A stretch of DNA of 60,000 bases, taken from assembly GCF_037975245.1 (NCBI RefSeq), contig NC_092561.1:13701001-13761000 (forward strand), given 5' to 3'. The first letter of the stretch is position 1, and each line of letters starts with the position of its first letter. The position numbers and the translations under genes are program-made. Under the pieces are notes generated by a model. It saw only the letters and a program-made list of their open reading frames with translations. It was not told the DNA's origin and ran no database searches. Below are positions 10,760 to 22,800 of the stretch, piece after piece. Source of the stretch: Apostichopus japonicus (taxonomy: Eukaryota > Echinodermata > Holothuroidea > Aspidochirotida > Stichopodidae).

Positions 10760-12030
10760 GCACTGTGCCACGATTTCATTTCGAGCTCTACAGTCTACAC
10801 TATTAAACAGCTGGTCCTGCGATTTGTGTTTTATGTTTTAAGATGATAGCAATTAACCAATCACATATTTCAACTGGTAAACGTCATTCATCAACCCTGT
10901 AGATAGCGAATGTAAACTCCACCCATATTCCCTTATATGGACGTTTACTAAGAGCTTCATTGACCATGATTTTGACTTTGGGACACCCAGTCTAAACGGC
11001 GGGAAAAAGTTCAGCACATCGGTTTCATGTCTATAAACATGTTCCCGCATCGGGATATGCACACAGCAATAATTCTTTACGGTCAATAAATTGTAAGTCT
11101 TGTCTTTTTAAGTTAGCAAACATGTGTGATGTGGCTCTTGTTTGACTGAATCCAGAATGCATGCATTCTAATTATCCTTTTATTTTTACTTTGATATGTG
11201 ATTTACAAATTTTTCTTTTATACAGGCCTATAAGATTGTAAAATTTTACGGGCCTGATGAGTAAGTAACTAGGCTACTTGTTAGTTGGGCTACTACATAT
11301 AATGTTCCTGATTATCGATAAAATAGAATCCAGTAACAGTAAGCCTAGCTTAAATTTTTCAGTTTGTACTTTATTTGGCTGACCGTTCTGCCGTAGCCTT
11401 TCTCTCCCATACGCATACAGATGTCTCAGTACACTGGAGCGTTGCGGTATATCCCATCAAATTTCGAAATATTATTTTCGTCGCACTAAATGCCAAGCAA
11501 TGTGAATACTTCATCTTCCGACCACATACTCTACTCTGTCTACTTCTGCGACATATTGTACAGGAAAATATCGATAATAATGATAATAATAATAATGGCC
11601 TTTCCGGTTATCTGGACGTCTTCAAGAAAGCAACTCAAACTTTATACTGTATGTATGCGGATATACACGGGCAGCTATACAATGTGTACTGATCAGCAAT
11701 GCCTTACGTAATTCCTTCATTTTAGCTGCATCGGTCCATTGTACACATGCACAACCAGTATGAAAATAGACATAGTTTATGTCGATACAGAAATAAGCAA
11801 GCGGCGCAAACCACAACTGATAAAATCCATCGTATCTTTTACACCCCAAGGCAATAGTTTATTTACATTGATTAACGTTTACCCGGGCTTAGCTGTCCTA
11901 ACCCCACCTCTCATGAGGGGCTTGATCAAGCTCGGGCTTGCTCCGTTCCCACGGAGTAAAAGGGTGGATCAAGTTGCCCTAGCCTCGATAGGTCGATCAA
12001 GAGTGAAGCAAGCCCGCGTTCGTGGGAACA
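10760..12030. other. Intergenic, one transposon-like end
   Basis: Mostly A/T-rich with no supported exon. Near 11885-12034 there is an imperfectly self-complementary G/C-rich patch. Its end (GAAGCAAGCCCGCGTTCGTG) is the inverse of a sequence at about 7150-7175, as expected for a terminal repeat. Confidence 0.35.
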
Positions 12031-12475
12031 GGCCTTAAGAGGTCATTACTAATATGAAACAATATTATCCGCAATTAACTTATAAACTGCTACATTTCGA
12101 CGTTGTTATAAAGTAGATGATTTGTAATTTGCATTCATAACATACTCTATTGAAGTGATTGGCGGATAAGGCTACTTTATTTTACCCCCCCCCCTCCGCC
12201 TCACAGGGAGGGGGTGTGAGCGGGGAGAGAGAAACAAAGTACTATACTGTTCTTGTTAACTGTTTTGTTTCATTGCGAACTGCTGTCATAATCATAACAT
12301 AAATTGTATTTTCTTTTTAATTCTATAGGTTTCAGTATAGATTTTGACAATATAGTCAGGCAAATGGGGTTCAGGCTAACATTTTTTTTTTTTTTTATGG
12401 AGCTACTTACTCTGAGGATTAACAAATGTTATGACTGTGTTGCGATGTAGGAAATAGTATAACCTACCTCACATC

Positions 12476-12967
12476 AATAACCTCAATCATTGCTAGGTTG
12501 TCATGCACTGAGATCTAGAATTGTGGGTAGTAATAGCTGCACACAAACAAGGCTAGATGAGAAGCTATATATGTAAAGTTGTGCTGCAATATACGTTTGA
12601 TTTTTCTGTGTGATGTTGCAAGGGAGGGGGGGGGGGTGGAGTTGGGTGTATGGATAGCACCCGTAACAGAGATCTAATATTTTACCCAACTGAATGTTAA
12701 CAAAAAAATCCCCCGACTGGACTATTGCCATGAAAGGTGCGGCCATGGCCTGCCTCCCAGTCCCCTTCCAGTCCCCCCCTCCCCCTTGCACATACCTCTG
12801 ATGTAGGTTTGAAGAACGATCTTTTGACCAAGCAATCTTTTACACAAACAGTTCCATGCTCTCCATTCGGGAGGGGGCGGGGAAGGGGTCCATAACTTCA
12901 ATCACTGCCTGGCTGGCATGCACTAATATCTATAATTGTAGGTAGTAATAGCTGCACACAAACAGGG
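12476..12967 (+). repeat. Diverged direct repeat about 415 bp apart
   Basis: A segment of about 77 bp (12476-12553) recurs at 12892-12967, with shared words such as GCATGCACT and GTAGTAATAGCTGCACACAA. Several G and C homopolymers lie between and after the copies. No gene is seen. Confidence 0.5.
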
Positions 12968-14050
12968 ATTCGGTGTTGTCATATTTTTTGTTCCTCGCAC
13001 TAACCGAAGTGAATGTTGTTTCCATTTTTATTGTTTCATCAATCTCGATTTCTCGTCCATGTCTTCGTAAGGTGCCTGCTCCGCCACCCACCCACCCCCA
13101 CCCCCCCGATTTCTTGTCCATCTGTCTACGTGGGATCGTAAGGTACTTGCTCCTCCACCCCCCCCCCGCCCACTTCCCCTGCTACTGACGGTGTTCTTTG
13201 TCACTCTCTGACCATTCTTTCACATTAAGGAGGAAGTAAGAACCATGGAAAGGCCGGCTCGTGCGTCATGTATTTGACGTCATATCAAACTGTGGTTGTC
13301 TTTCCGCAGCTCTTCATTTTTAATGTAATCAACTTGAAGAAGGTAATTTTATAACATGAATACTACCAGCATAATCATTTGTAATCTTTGTTCCTCCTTT
13401 TGTTTTTTTGTTTTTAGGATTTTTTATGTTTGACTTAAATAATGTATCAATTTTCGGGAATCAAGCCGTTCGTAACAGTCACTCCCTGTTGCCACCCACG
13501 CGTAACAGTTTCTTAAAAGTAAAAGGTCATGCGGTTACATTCAGGAGACATCGCTGAAATGGAGCCAACTTGCAATATTCGAGACACTTAACAATTTGTT
13601 TATCTTCAAGGCTAAGCGCATGCTCAGATTGTAATGTATAAATTTCAAATGTCATATTGATCCAGACTGCCGGTGTACAAATCCAGCTTTCTATCACAGG
13701 CATAGGCTTAAACATAAGGATGTCCGAAAGTAAAATACATTTCCATGAACAGAAGAAAGCTATTTCTTCAAATATATCCTTGGCAAACAAGAATTTTTCA
13801 TATGTATTTCCTAGCAAAGATGTGTGTAATTAGGAGACAAGACCACTGACCGTAGGTGTGAATATTCACTTCCTACGTACGATCAAGCACCTAGTGGGAC
13901 AACTTTCTTATATACAATACTTTCATGTCCCCTTTTCCACAATATGAGAAGATATGCTATCACGTTTCTATCAGTTAATGATTAGGAACTGTATCTGTTA
14001 TCATTAGTATGAGTGCTATAATGCACGATAAGGGAGGACAGTTTAGATTG
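12968..14050. other. Intergenic, no feature seen
   Basis: C-rich runs at 13085-13180, then A/T-rich DNA. No exon or transposon terminus is supported. Confidence 0.35.
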
Positions 14051-14056
14051 GTATTC

Positions 14057-14325
14057 AGGTGCTTAGCCAGAAATTTGCGAAGGGAGGGGCGAACCTGTAA
14101 GCAAACTATCAGAGCCGTAGATTCTGCATTGAAAAATATCTAAGCGTAGAGCCACCTTGAGTTGGCCCTACGCATACAAGTAAATTTTGGCTGAAAATGC
14201 CTCCCAGATCGCTGGAAATGGCACTCCCCAGGCCTTGTAAGTTGCATCTAAGCTTGAAATTACTAGCGATATCATAAAAACATACAAAAAAAATATGCTC
14301 AAGGGGGGGGGGGGGTGGGTATTAG
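14057..14325 (-). mobile_element. Fragment related to the 2.16-kb element
   Basis: It begins CAGGTGCTTAGCCAG, close to the terminus CAGGTGCGTATCCAGG. It then carries, inverted, the module seen at 2610-2830 (words 'tgcctcccagatcgctggaaatgg' and 'ggccttgtaagttgcatcta'). It ends in a G homopolymer. No target duplication is found. Confidence 0.5.
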
Positions 14326-14867
14326 CATCAGAACATTGTCGGCCCCATTACATAGTATAAAACATGTTCAGACTTGATTGAAATATCTCGTAGGGAGTAG
14401 AAGTTGGGAGACTTCAATGCTTGTACAATGTCTATTATCTTTCTGAATTATAGAAATCAAAATGATGCATATTTGTTAAGTTTATATACTTGTTATGGGT
14501 ATTTTATATTACATTGATATTTGCAATGGAAGCTGTGTCTCTTAGCTAGTATTCAGTAAAAAAAAGGTACCCATTTTTTTTATAGAAAATATGAAGCAAA
14601 AAACAAAACAAAACATGATATTGGTTTTTGAACTGGTCAGCAGTCACTTTATATGAGAAATTATCACACTTTTCTTACATGATATGAATTGCACAGCAAA
14701 CGTAACTTACAGTCTAATATTCAACATATCTCTTTGATCAGTGCGATCCATTAATGGGGAAAAGTAGCAAAAGTTTCTATATTTGGTAACTTATATACAT
14801 ATAGCGTATTATACAAAATATTCACACTCTTCAATCTGCTATGCCGAGGAAGGCTTCAGGAAAGCTT

Positions 14868-15945
14868 TAATTTTCCAGTGGTTTTGTTGTCTCCTCAGAG
14901 GACCCTCCCCTTGCTGTGAGAGCTTTAATTTGCCAGTGGTTTTATTGTCTCCTCAGTGGACCCTCTCTGCTGTGAGAGCTTTAATTTTCCAGTTGTTTTG
15001 AGGTCTCCTCAGAGGTTTTGTTGTCTCCTCAGAGGAGCCTCCCCTGCTGTGAGAGCTTTAATATTCCAGTTGTTTTGAGATCACCTCAGAGGTTTTGTTG
15101 CTCCTCAGTGGTTTTGTGGTCTCCTCAGTGGTTTTTTGTCTCCTCAGAAGACTCTCTCCGGCTGTGAGAGCTTTAATTTTCCAGTTGTTTTGAGGTCTCC
15201 TCAGAGGTTTTGTGCTCTCCTCAGTGATTTTTTTGTCTCCTCAGAAGACCCTCTCCTGCTGTGAGAGCTTTAATTTTCCAGTTGTTTTGTGGTCTTCTCA
15301 GAGGACCCTCCCCTTGCTGTGAGAGCTTTTATGTTCCAGTTGTTTTGTGGTCTCCTCAGAGGTTTTGTTGTCTCCTCAGAGGAGCCTCTCCTGCTGTGAG
15401 AGCTTTAATTTTCCAGTTGTTTTGTGGTCTTCTCAGAGGACCCTCCCCTTGCTGTGAGAGCTTTTATGTTCCAGTTGTTTTGTGGTCTCCTCAGTGGTTT
15501 TGTGGTCTCCTCAGTGGTTTTTTGTCTCCTCAGAAGACTCTCTCCGGCTGTGAGAGCTTTAATTTTCCAGTTGTTTTGAGGTCTCCTCAGAGGTTTTGTG
15601 CTCTCCTCAGTGATTTTTTTGTCTCCTCAGAAGACCCTCTCCTGCTGTGAGAGCTTTAATTTTCCAGTTGTTTTGTGGTCTTCTCAGAGGACCCTCCCCT
15701 TGCTGTGAGAGCTTTTATGTTCCAGTTGTTTTGTGGTCTCCTCAGAGGTTTTGTTGTCTCCTCAGAGGAGCCTCTCCTGCTGTGAGAGCTTTAATTTTCC
15801 AGTTGTTTTGTGGTCTTCTCAGAGGACCCTCCCCTTGCTGTGAGAGCTTTTATGTTCCAGTTGTTTTGTGGTCTCCGCAGAGGTTTTATTGTCTCCTCAG
15901 AGGTTTTGTTGTCTCCTCAGAGGACCCTCTCCTGCTGTCCTGTCA
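14868..15945 (+). repeat. Minisatellite with 386-bp higher-order unit
   Basis: Short words (GAGAGCTTTAATTTTCCAG, TTGTTTTGTGGTCTCC, TCAGAGGTTTTG) alternate in a nested order. A block starting near 15160 recurs at 15546 and one at 15255 recurs at 15641, both 386 bp apart and nearly identical. The open frames it gives on the plus strand are repeat artefacts. It lies about 0.7 kb past the stop codon of the EFCAB6-like gene. Confidence 0.85.
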
Positions 15946-16679
15946 TCTTCTGTTTGACTGTCTTCTCAGTGTCTTTATTCCTTTGTTTCTCTCTGTAGGC
16001 TTCAGCCATTTAATGTTGACTTTTTATCATACAATAGGCTCACTTTACAATTGACTAAGCCTGTCATATTTGTCTATTCAAGTTGTGTTCTCTGGCTGTG
16101 CTTTCTTTCTGTCTGTCAATCTCTGCAGAAGATCCTGCTAGTATCGAGACTGCAGACTCTCTGCCTGTTAGACGTTGACCTACAGAGGTGCGACCATGTA
16201 TACTTTTCAGAGGGCTAAAGCACCCCCCACCCACCCCACCCCCACCTACCTCCTCCACTGGTAGACAGAATGTGACGAAAATTCCCAGTGTACAGTAATA
16301 ACCATATATAATGTATATGGGATAGCAATCAATGCAGTCGAAACATTTTCAACATTGCTTCAAAAGTTATTTTGCATCTAAGCACCCTCCAATTTACCCA
16401 AAGCACTTAGACCCCTCCCGTGAATGGCTCAACATTTTAACCCCCATCTCCCAGCACAAAAGAAGATGGTTGTGCACATGTTGACCTACACAGGCTTTCT
16501 GCAGAAGTTAAGCAGTCTTTGAACAGCTTTTCTTCCTATCAATAGCTATATTTAACATCAGTAAGACCATATTCTAATTACTCATTGTTATCTGCATCAC
16601 CCAAGCAGGTTTCTGTGTTGATGTTAGAATGCTATCAGTTTCTCCACTTTACAGACACCTTTCACACAGCAGGGACGTA
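15946..16679 (-). other. Likely 3' UTR and downstream flank of the EFCAB6-like gene
   Basis: This is the sequence after the stop codon at 16680. I see no AATAAA on the minus strand within about 300 nt; the nearest perfect AATAAA (plus-strand TTTATT) is near 15973. The real poly(A) site is therefore unresolved. Confidence 0.3.
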
Positions 16680-16895
16680 TCACTTATCTTGGAAATGTAA
16701 CAGAAATTCATCGTAAGAGATTTGGCCGTCCATATTGGAATCCAGTTCACTGAGCACATAAAATAAATCATCTTCTTTGATGTCTTTAATGATTTTTCGG
16801 ATGCAGGTCTTAAATTCCACGACGCTGAGGTAGCCATTCTTATCCAGGTCCGCTTGTTTGAAAGCTCTCCGTAAGTTTTTCCATTCCTTCATTAA
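16680..16895 (-). CDS. EFCAB6: EFCAB6-like exon 21 (last): canonical EF-hand pair
   Basis: It encodes residues 885-955 and the TGA stop at 16680-16682. It begins after an acceptor (TGTCTACAG) in phase 0. Two complete EF-hand loops are visible: DLDKNGYLSVVE and DSNMDGQISYDE, both with acidic positions 1, 3 and 12 and Gly 6. This pair is the best candidate in the protein for real calcium binding. The chain ends four residues after the last helix (FLLHFQDK). Confidence 0.92.
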   Translation of the reverse strand, partial: LMKEWKNLRRAFKQADLDKNGYLSVVEFKTCIRKIIKDIKEDDLFYVLSELDSNMDGQISYDEFLLHFQDK

Positions 16896-19800
16896 CTGTA
16901 GACACAAAACAAAAGATCAGAATCCAAATGAGTGATTCATTTGGGTTACATAAAACTTTAATACAGTCATTTTAATTGAGCATGCACAATTAATAAAAAT
17001 CATAATAATATACATTTATATTTCTTTTCTTTTTGTTGTTTTCCTTTGCATTACTATAATTGGACAACAGCAACACTAGTGTATTGGCTTGCCTTGTAAT
17101 AAAGCATGTGGACATTTCCTTTTTGTCGGACCTAATTAGCATATTCATATTTCATACCAAAGAACTCCCTGTTGGTTACAACAATGACAATAACCAATTT
17201 GGATGACAAACTAATAAGGGTGCAGAGAAAACATAAGTAAAAAAAATACAGATTTTGGCAAGTAGAATTATTCAAATGCAGAACATCAGCCTGTTTCTGT
17301 TTACGGAGACGCTATAGATGGAGAATTAACACACATGGAGCTTTGAATAGGCATGTGAGTTTACTATCTATAATCATTGATGGCATCAAATCTTTAATTG
17401 CTACAATAAAATGTTGTGATAAGCTACTTTTTCTTCAACATACAGTTACATTTTACAAGGCATTTGCTTGTTTTTGGTAAACTGTTTCATCAACCATCTG
17501 ACCGTATTGGCCCAGATTCAAATGAGGATACCTCACTTGGTAGCAAGCCATTGGTATGAAGTTGTACATTTTGTTTATAACTTAATCATATTTTCCTTTT
17601 GTTCTAAATACAGGGATGAGCCTGGTGTAAAAAAAAAATCACAGAACTTTGCAAAAATTGCAGTATAGGCTCCAGTTTGAGTGACTACAGTGTGTTAGGA
17701 TAATAGTTTTTGTCCCCGAGGTAGAAAAGAAATCACGGATATTCCGCGAATTCGCGGAAAAGCTCATGCCTGTAAATAAATGTCATCACACTATTCCACC
17801 TACCCCCTACACTGAACCTGTCTCCTAACTACATTTTCTCATTAATTTCTTCGTCCATGCCAGCAGAAATCATGTGGAATAACAAAATGAGTTACCTGTT
17901 TCTTTATCCTGAGCAAGACAGTTCCCACACTCTCCTCCACAGCAGCTCCTTTTGAACTTTGGTACTGGAAAGCAGAGTAAAGATATTTAATAGAGCAATT
18001 TAATAAAATCAAAGCACAAATGTTATCCCTTTCAATATTACATGAAAGTTCAATTTTGTGTTTTTTCCATGTCAGAAGTTTCTATTAAGGATACAAGTTT
18101 TTCATTTTTGGCTATTTTAAAGTTGCTTAATAAATTATCAATAAAAGAGGGGCATAAGACACTTGAAACATGCTTGGATATCTGTCCCCATAGTGAATTG
18201 AATTACAGGTTCACATGTTGCCTGACAGATTTTGTCCTTTCATAGCTCTCTCCTGTAGTTAAAACACATTGCTGAGAGACAGAACATAACAAACAGGCAA
18301 ACATAAAAGTAAAATAGAGAGAATTAAGATCTTACTACTATTTTGTGGGTGTTCTTGTTGTATCTATTGTTAGTGGTAGTTTTATCCACAGGAGAGGAGG
18401 AAGGGGCAAACATCTGCATGAACTGAAGATAATGAAACCTGAAACAAAAGGAAAAAAAAAAGAACAATATGACTGATAGACTGGAAGAAGATCTGAAGAT
18501 CTGAGAAACTGACCTAATTGTCTGTTTATTTGACAGAAATAATCCAGTTGTTATCATTGATGAACCTACCTTCTATATAGGGTCATTTCTCAAAACTTTA
18601 AAGTGTTATAGATATACAGCCTGGACTGATAGCAGTGTAAATTCAATGATTTACAGCAAATTAAAGTTAACTTTGCAACTAAAGTAACACTTAAACAAAG
18701 AAAATGGTGGAAACTAAGGATGAACAAATCTGTCGTGGACATTCTGTCATCAGTTTACGCATTTCAGATGAAAGATTATAGAGCTTAGCAGTTTTGATAC
18801 CTGTGTGTAATCAGTTAAACATCTCAGAAGAAAGATCATAGAGCTTAGCAGTTTTGATACCTGTGCGTAATCATTTAAACATCTCGGAAGAAAGATTAAA
18901 GAGCTTAGCAGTTTTTGATACCTGTGTGAAATCAATTAAACATCTGAGAAGAAAGATCATAGAGCTTAACAGTTTTGATACCTGTGTGAGTTAAACGACT
19001 CAGAAGAAAGATTATAGAGCTTAGCAGTTCTGATACCTGTGTATAATTAATTAAAGGTCTCAGAAGAAAGATCATAGAGCTTAGCAGTTTTGATACCAGT
19101 GTGTAATCAGGTATATCATATTCAGTGAATTGTCCTCAGGCATGACTAATTGTGACCTTTGGATGACCACATGATGCAAACATTTCATCAGCTCACCGGC
19201 AATTTGAGCTTTATAAATCAAATAATTCTCCCATTTTCTAATTAGTCCGATGGTATGAAGCATATTGTCTGCAGATAACTTACTGTCTGTTCTGGTCAAA
19301 GTCAAACTGGAGGGCTAATTTGAGCAGTTGGTCCTCCGTTAAAGTGAACTTCATGAAATGACTAATATTCTATAAATTAAAAGAAAATCAGAAATAGTCA
19401 TATAAAGGATGTCAACATCGATCGAGAAGACACACATGTGGTTCAAGACTGACTTTACATTAAATCTTCAACCCAGGTGGTATTTCCACATCTTAACATC
19501 ATTGTTAACAAGCACAAACCATCTTCACAGAATGGCACTTGCGACTCAACAAGTTAAACGTTATTGTTATATAATAATACAGTCTTGTATCTTAACAGTG
19601 TCGAAGATATCTTGCAACATTGAATCTTAAACTTTAAAGTAACAAAGTAGATAAGGACAGTTTATTACTTTGGTAATCTAGTACCCATGGGTGTTGTTGC
19701 TATGGGTTATGTCAACTGTTGACCCCATGTTTAGGCCTGAGAAATAGTTACAAATGTTAAAACCTAAGTACAATTATTCTGCATGTAAGAAAGGAGACCA

Positions 19801-22800
19801 AAAAAAACCCTAAAATGTTGGAAAGCAAATTGTTTTGAAGTATTCTTAAGCAAGTGGTACCACAGAGGAAGATTAAACCATAATCAACATTCTGCTTTGT
19901 ACACAACAATAATCAGGGATGTGCCCAGGATTTCCTGAGTGCCGGGTATACTGATCGCCGTCCTGGGGGAGGGGTCTAAGGGGGAGGGGGTGTCCTTGAT
20001 TTTTGAAGGTGCTCAGATGCCAAATGCTGGCACTTGTGTAGCTTTTTAAGAACATACACAAGTGCTAGTTTTGCTAACAATTTACATTTTTTATATTTTT
20101 TTTAGTGAAATATATTACGTACCTGGTAAATGTTATTAGTTTGTTTCAAAGAGATTTTACAAGGGACAGATTGAGAGCCGTAAGTAATGTTTCTCGCATG
20201 CGTAACTGATGCATTATTAGTGTGTATGATTTTGGCATAGGCTAGGCCCAATTTATGTTGAATATATTGTTAGGAATGTCGGGATTTAGATAGAAAATAG
20301 TGCTGGGCGGGATTCACGATTTTTAAGGCAGTGCTGGGTGGTAATTTTTAGTGCTGGGCGGGGCCGCCCAGCGTGGGCAACATCCCTGAATAATTACTTC
20401 AATGAAAGCTATGGCTCTCTGGAATCTTCTTCTTCTTCCCTCCAACCAGACATCATGAATATTAATTACTGTATACTTCACTCTTGGATGTCCAAGACAA
20501 TTTGACTAGGAAAAATCTATGCTAATTTGGATACTGTTTCACGATTTTCTTTCAGCCGTGATGTGCAACTTACGTATCATAACTAAGGACTGCCTTTGAG
20601 GCAAATGAGTTTCATTAAGAGCTGAAAGGACAGCAAAATAATATCTTCAAATATATATACATATATAAAAATATATAATCTGACACTTTGTAGTAAACAA
20701 TGGGCAGGTAGGCATCCTTTTGAATACAGGTAGGATATAAGATCAGAACTCACCTTGAATTCTGGAACTGTGATATATCCATAGCCGTCCGGATCTAAAT
20801 CCCTGAGGATACTCTTCAACTCATCCCAATGCTTCACAACCTAGAAGGATCAACAACACACATTAAGAGTGATATATCCATAGCCATCCGGATCTAAATC
20901 CCTGAGGACACTCTTCAACTCATCCCAATGCTTCACAACCTAGAAGGATCAACAACACACATTAAGAGTGATATATCCATAGCCATCCGGATCTAAATCC
21001 CTGAGGACACTCTTCAACTCATCCCAATGCTTCACAACCTAGAAGGATCAACAACACACATTAAGAGTGATATATCCATAGCCATCCGGATCTAAATCCC
21101 TGAGGACACTCTTCAACTCATCCCAATGCTTCACAACCTAGAAGGATCAACAACACACATTAAGAGTGATATATCCATAGCCATCCGGATCTAAATCCCT
21201 GAGGACACTCTTCAACTCATCCCAATGCTTCACAACCTAGAAGGATCAACAACACACATTAAGAGTGATATATCCATAGCCGTCCGGATCTAAATCCCTG
21301 AGGACACTCTTCAACTCATCCCAATGCTTCACAACCTAGAAGGATCAACAACACACATTAAGAGTGATATATCCATAGCCGTCCGGATCTAAATCCCTGA
21401 GGACACTCTTCAACTCATCCCAATGCTTCACAACCTAGAAGGATCAACAACACACATTAAGAGTGATATATCCATAGCCGTCCGGATCTAAATCCCTGAG
21501 GACACTCTTCAACTCATCCCAATGCTTCACAACCTAGAAGGATCAACAACACACATTAAGAGTGATATATCCATAGCCGTCCGGATCTAAATCCCTGAGG
21601 ACACTCTTCAACTCATCCCAATGCTTCACAACCTAGAAGGATCAACAACACACATTAAGAGTGATATATCCATAGCCGTCCGGATCTAAATCCCTGAGGA
21701 CACTCTTCAACTCATCCCAATGCTTCACAACCTAGAAGGATCAACAACACACATTAAGAGTGATATATCCATAGCCGTCCGGATCTAAATCCCTGAGGAC
21801 ACTCTTCAACTCATCCCAATGCTTCACAACCTAGAAGGATCAACAACACGCATTAAGAGTGATATATCCATAGCCATCCGGATCTAAATCCCTGAGGACA
21901 CTCTTCAACTCATCCCAATGCTTCACAACCTAGAAGGATCAACAACACACATTAAGAGTGATATATCCATAGCCATCCGGATCTAAATCCCTGAGGACAC
22001 TCTTCAACTCATCCCAATGCTTCACAACCTAAGAGGATCAACAACACACATTAAGAGTGATATATCCATAGCCATCCGGATCTAAATCCCTGAGGACACT
22101 CTTCAACTCATCCCAATGCTTCACAACCTAGAAGGATCAACAACACACATTAAGAGTGATATATCCATAGCCATCCGGATCTAAATCCCTGAGGACACTC
22201 TTCAACTCATCCCAATGCTTCACAACCTAGAAGGATCAACAACACACATTAAGAGTGATATATCCATAGCCATCCGGATCTAAATCCCTGAGGATACTCT
22301 TCAACTCATCCCAATGCTTCACAACCTAGAAGGATCAACAACACACATTAAGAGTGATATATCCATAGCCATCCGGATCTAAATCCCTGAGGATACTCTT
22401 CAACTCATCCCAATGCTTCGCAACCTAAAAGGATCAACAACACACATTAGGAGTGATATATCCATAGCCATCCGGATCTAAATCCCTGAGGATACTCTTC
22501 AACTCATCCCAATGCTTCACAACCTAAAAGGATCAACAACACACATTAAGAGTGATATATCCATAGCCATCCGGATTTAAATCCCTGAGGATACTCTTCA
22601 ACTCATCCCAATGCTTCGCAACCTAAAAGGATCAACAACACACATTAGGAGTGATATATCCATAGCCATCCGGATCTAAATCCCTGAGGATACTCTTCAA
22701 CTCATCCCAATGCTTCGCAACCTAAAAGGATCAACAACACACATTAAGAGTGATATATCCATAGCCATCCGGATCTAAATCCCTGAGGATACTCTTCAAC

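Noticed and set aside
15261-16054. Open frames of 129 and 135 codons
   Set aside because: They come from the 386-bp minisatellite; the second repeats the first because the array repeats.
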